64,000 nt of DNA, taken from the NCBI RefSeq assembly GCF_963678635.1, contig NC_087067.1, forward strand, positions 14,213,018 to 14,277,017, in the 5' to 3' direction. Origin of the DNA: Symsagittifera roscoffensis. Its lineage: Eukaryota > Xenacoelomorpha > Acoela > Convolutidae. This document shows positions 61,165-64,000 of the stretch, one piece after another (the first letter of the stretch is position 1; each line of letters begins with the position of its first letter). The translations under genes and the position numbers were made by a program. Under the pieces are notes generated by a model, which ran no database searches, was not told where the DNA came from, and worked only from the letters and a program-made list of their open reading frames with translations.

Positions 61165-64000
61165 ATTGCTTGAACTTACTTTTGGTAGAGTTCTAGAATA
61201 TGATAGTTTTCTCCGTATTTCAAATTTGAAGAAAGGGGAAATTATATACTTAGTAGATAAACAACAGATCTAAATTTGCCGAAAATAATTGCTTTGTTTA
61301 CTTTAAGAAACGAACAGCAAAAAATTTATTTGACTAGCTTAAATCAAACCTGCATTGTTTCAGACAACCGAAAGCAATTGCACTAAGAAGGGTTTACTGC
61401 TAATTTGGTTTATCAAGTTTCATCGATATCCCATCAGTACTTCCCAAGTTATCTATCTCATTATTAACGTCCATCCATATTTTTACGGGAAGAACTAATA
61501 ACACCGGAAGGAGTCACCGGATAGGTTTTATTCACTAGAAATCTATGTAATCAAGGCCTTGGCTCATTTTTTAGCGTAAAATTTGCCTCAATCCCGAGAA
61601 TACAAATTATATAGTTGTCTAAGATAGAGCTGAGCTAGAGCCTATTGGTTATTTTTCCCCGAATGTTTTTCCCCGAATGCTCAACCAATGCATTTGCTTC
61701 AAATTCTTATACATGACGTCATTTGTCATAACTTGCCTTATGCCTAAGTTTTGACTCCCTGAGTTCATTTGAGTCCGAGAAACAACTTCCGGAAATCGGG
61801 ATGAACAGTATATACTTAAGACATAGCGCCGGAATCAGAGTTCAAAGGGGCTCAGGATTCTAAACTTGACCATCCCTCAACTGGGTCTGTAACATACCAA
61901 AACTTAATCCCATTCCATCCACTTGTTACCGAGTTCTAATAGGGCGAGTTGCACTTCTATGAACTGTTACTATCTGGGCCAGAGCGGTTCGAAGGATACG
62001 AGATCTTGCATGAGTCAAACCATCCCGAGTATCCGTCCTATGAGTTCAAACTATTTTCGAACTTTTTTGGACTGAACACCCGTTTGTTTGCTTTCTACCT
62101 ATCGTTGTGTTTATTCAATACCAAGCTACCTACTACTTATTACTTTAACTATACTCTTAGTATTTTCCAAGGTTATGCTCTCTCAATCTAATTTTAAGTT
62201 TCGCGAAAAAGTATAAGGATTACCGGTCTTAGAGGTTTGATATCGAAAACAAGTTAAACAAGTTGTGATACCACTAACTGTGAAAGAAAAAACAGTAATC
62301 ACCGCGGAACATCTTCAAGTAGATTTGACATGTCTGATTTTTTTTCTTGTCAGAGAGTTATAAGCTGATTGAGATGTCAACAAGGATCGTACTGGTCATA
62401 TAAGCCAAAAATATGGACACCAGAACCGATCATTTGGCAACGCAGCAACATATTCAACGGCCATCATAACGACCACAACAAGAAATTAAATACGTTAACC
62501 TGGTTCCCGTAAAAAATCAGAGATCTCTGGGAATCGACAAAAGCCATCGAATCCAACACTACAGAACAACAGACCAGCACTAATGGCTTCGATGTGCAAT
62601 CTGTCGATCGAATGTTTTCAAAATGCTCAACGCCAGTCGATCATGGTTTTCACCATACTGGTCAGAACAGCTCAACAGAATCAATCCTTTTCAAACGACC
62701 TAAAAGGTTTCAAAAATACTAATAAAAAGATTCCAAAACTCAACGGTAACCCATAGGACCCTTCAACTCTACATCTGCTATGTCTTCTCTACAATCAGTC
62801 CACTCGGCGGGAAATGTTCATGTTTGATAAAATACACATCGCAAAACCGAACCACGATTGCCGGCATATCACAAGAAAGAAAAGACTGAAAGCCCCTGTT
62901 GCCAGTCCGGATAATGTTTGCAATTTGTTGAGATAGGTTTTAATCATCCGCTAGATCAAACATCTACAGACGAGCAGTTAAACAAAGCAATCATTCTGAT
63001 GGAGTTTAATTTGCTAGCAAATCAACTTGCTTTGGAAGGCGGACATAACAATGCCAAAAATTACTTTAAAACTGAAACACAACTGAGATCTCTGGAATGA
63101 CGATGAAAGAATGACAACTTCATAATGAAAATTTTGTGAGATAATCGCAATATTTATGCATCCGACACTTTTACAAAAAAGGTACCCGCGACACCATCCG
63201 GTTATAATTACCAGAAACAAGGTAAAAGTTACAGTCTAAAAAGTGCTGTAGTTCAAAAGCGTTGCGTTGTTCTCCTGTTTTGAGACACGAACGCCTCTTT
63301 TTAACAAAACAGTTGATTGTTTATTGAGGCTCAGATTTAAACAAATGGCAGTTTGATTGTTTATTTAGGCTCATAGACAAACAATTGAGCTTTAAATTGA
63401 AAATCAAAGCGTACAGCGAACCTTATAACCCAGAATCTAAGAAGTTAGCAAGTATCAAAGGTTTTACTTTCTTTAGCCAAATTCGCGCTGCATAAAACAA
63501 CCAACAATTTTTGCCACAAAAAGTCCAAGTTACTATAAATACTTCATAACAGCTCCAACTTGGATAACTTGATTCATTCCTTCGACAAACTGATAAAGGC
63601 CCAGAATGCTTTCAAATTGGTTTTCAGTAGAAAGCAATTCAAATTAATCACATATGTCAGGTGATACAATCTTGCTTGATGTGCTTTGACAGCTGTCATA
63701 AGCATACGGTTTTCGAACCGAGCTCATAACAAAGCCTCATTTATGAAAAGAAGATTCAACTTGCATCACTTAATCTAGAAAGCCTTACCAAGCTAGAATA
63801 GCACGCTGCTGATGTTGGAGCATTTCCCTGTGAGCTCTTTATTGAGGAAGCTCGACTCACGTTGAACTCTGCGATTTTGTGCTCCAGTGGAACAAAAGTA
63901 TTTGTATAAATACTGCGGAAAAACAAATCCAAATTTTCATTGTTTAAAAAACTCATATATAACGCCCAAAACAACCTACTATACCAGATAAGTGGAATCC
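61165..64000. other. Downstream region with changed composition, no gene recognised
   Basis: From about 61.4 kb the plus strand turns from T-rich to A/C-rich. Family A repeat is not seen. Short open frames at 61949-62191 and 62918-63100 (plus) and 63756-63974 (minus) give no recognisable domain, and stops are frequent in all frames of the longest coding-like stretch (62390-62930). It could be a decayed retroelement or part of another gene; I cannot decide. Confidence 0.5.

Noticed and set aside
62918-63100. Possible gag- or RT-like fragment ('ILMEFNLLANQLALEGG')
   Set aside because: Too short and no catalytic or zinc-knuckle motif could be seen; left as unassigned.

Overview
The window is animal (metazoan) nuclear DNA, not bacterial. 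Coding blocks are short, bounded by GT...AG splice sites with long T-rich tracts before the AG, and separated by AT-rich introns full of dispersed repeats. The main content is one large plus-strand gene, recognisable as a nuclear receptor corepressor (NCoR/SMRT/SMRTER family). Proteins are strongly diverged from the vertebrate forms, so the source is probably a fast-evolving invertebrate. I cannot name the phylum or species.

Layout. 1-2464: an imperfectly completed tandem duplication (unit 1368 bp, about 1.8 copies). It flanks a short exon that looks like the C-terminal end of the Fe-S cluster co-chaperone HSCB (HSC20). 2465-10770: a gene-poor stretch with diverged repeats and a broken hAT transposase fragment on the minus strand. 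10771-59241: the corepressor, 16 coding exons whose splice phases all agree and sum to 6567 nt (2189 codons including stop). 59242 to about 60240: 3' UTR with two AATAAA signals. 60241-64000: downstream DNA with one more copy of the dispersed repeat and a stretch of different base composition without a recognisable gene.

The predicted corepressor has, in order: a Ser-rich N terminus and short coiled coil (exon 1); an NCoR-type N-terminal repression region (exons 2-5); the deacetylase-activating domain with SANT1 (exons 6-8), which in the family binds and activates HDAC3; a low-complexity linker (exons 9-11); a Cys/His cluster split across exons 12 and 13 that looks like a zinc-binding module; SANT2 (exon 14); an acidic/Gly-Ser linker (exon 15); and a 975-codon terminal exon. 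That last exon carries one CoRNR box (I-D-D-I-I-x3-I) for nuclear-receptor binding, a GGSISQG(I)P motif shared with vertebrate NCoR, an LxxLL motif and long Ala/Gln/Ser/Asn-rich tracts.

The most unusual non-genic signal is an abundant dispersed repeat of about 450-650 bp. It begins with a short hairpin whose arms covary between copies around a conserved loop, carries an embedded 3'-splice-site-like T-tract plus CAG, and ends in a complementary terminal motif. Every copy I found lies on the same strand. The introns also hold several foldback MITE-like elements.
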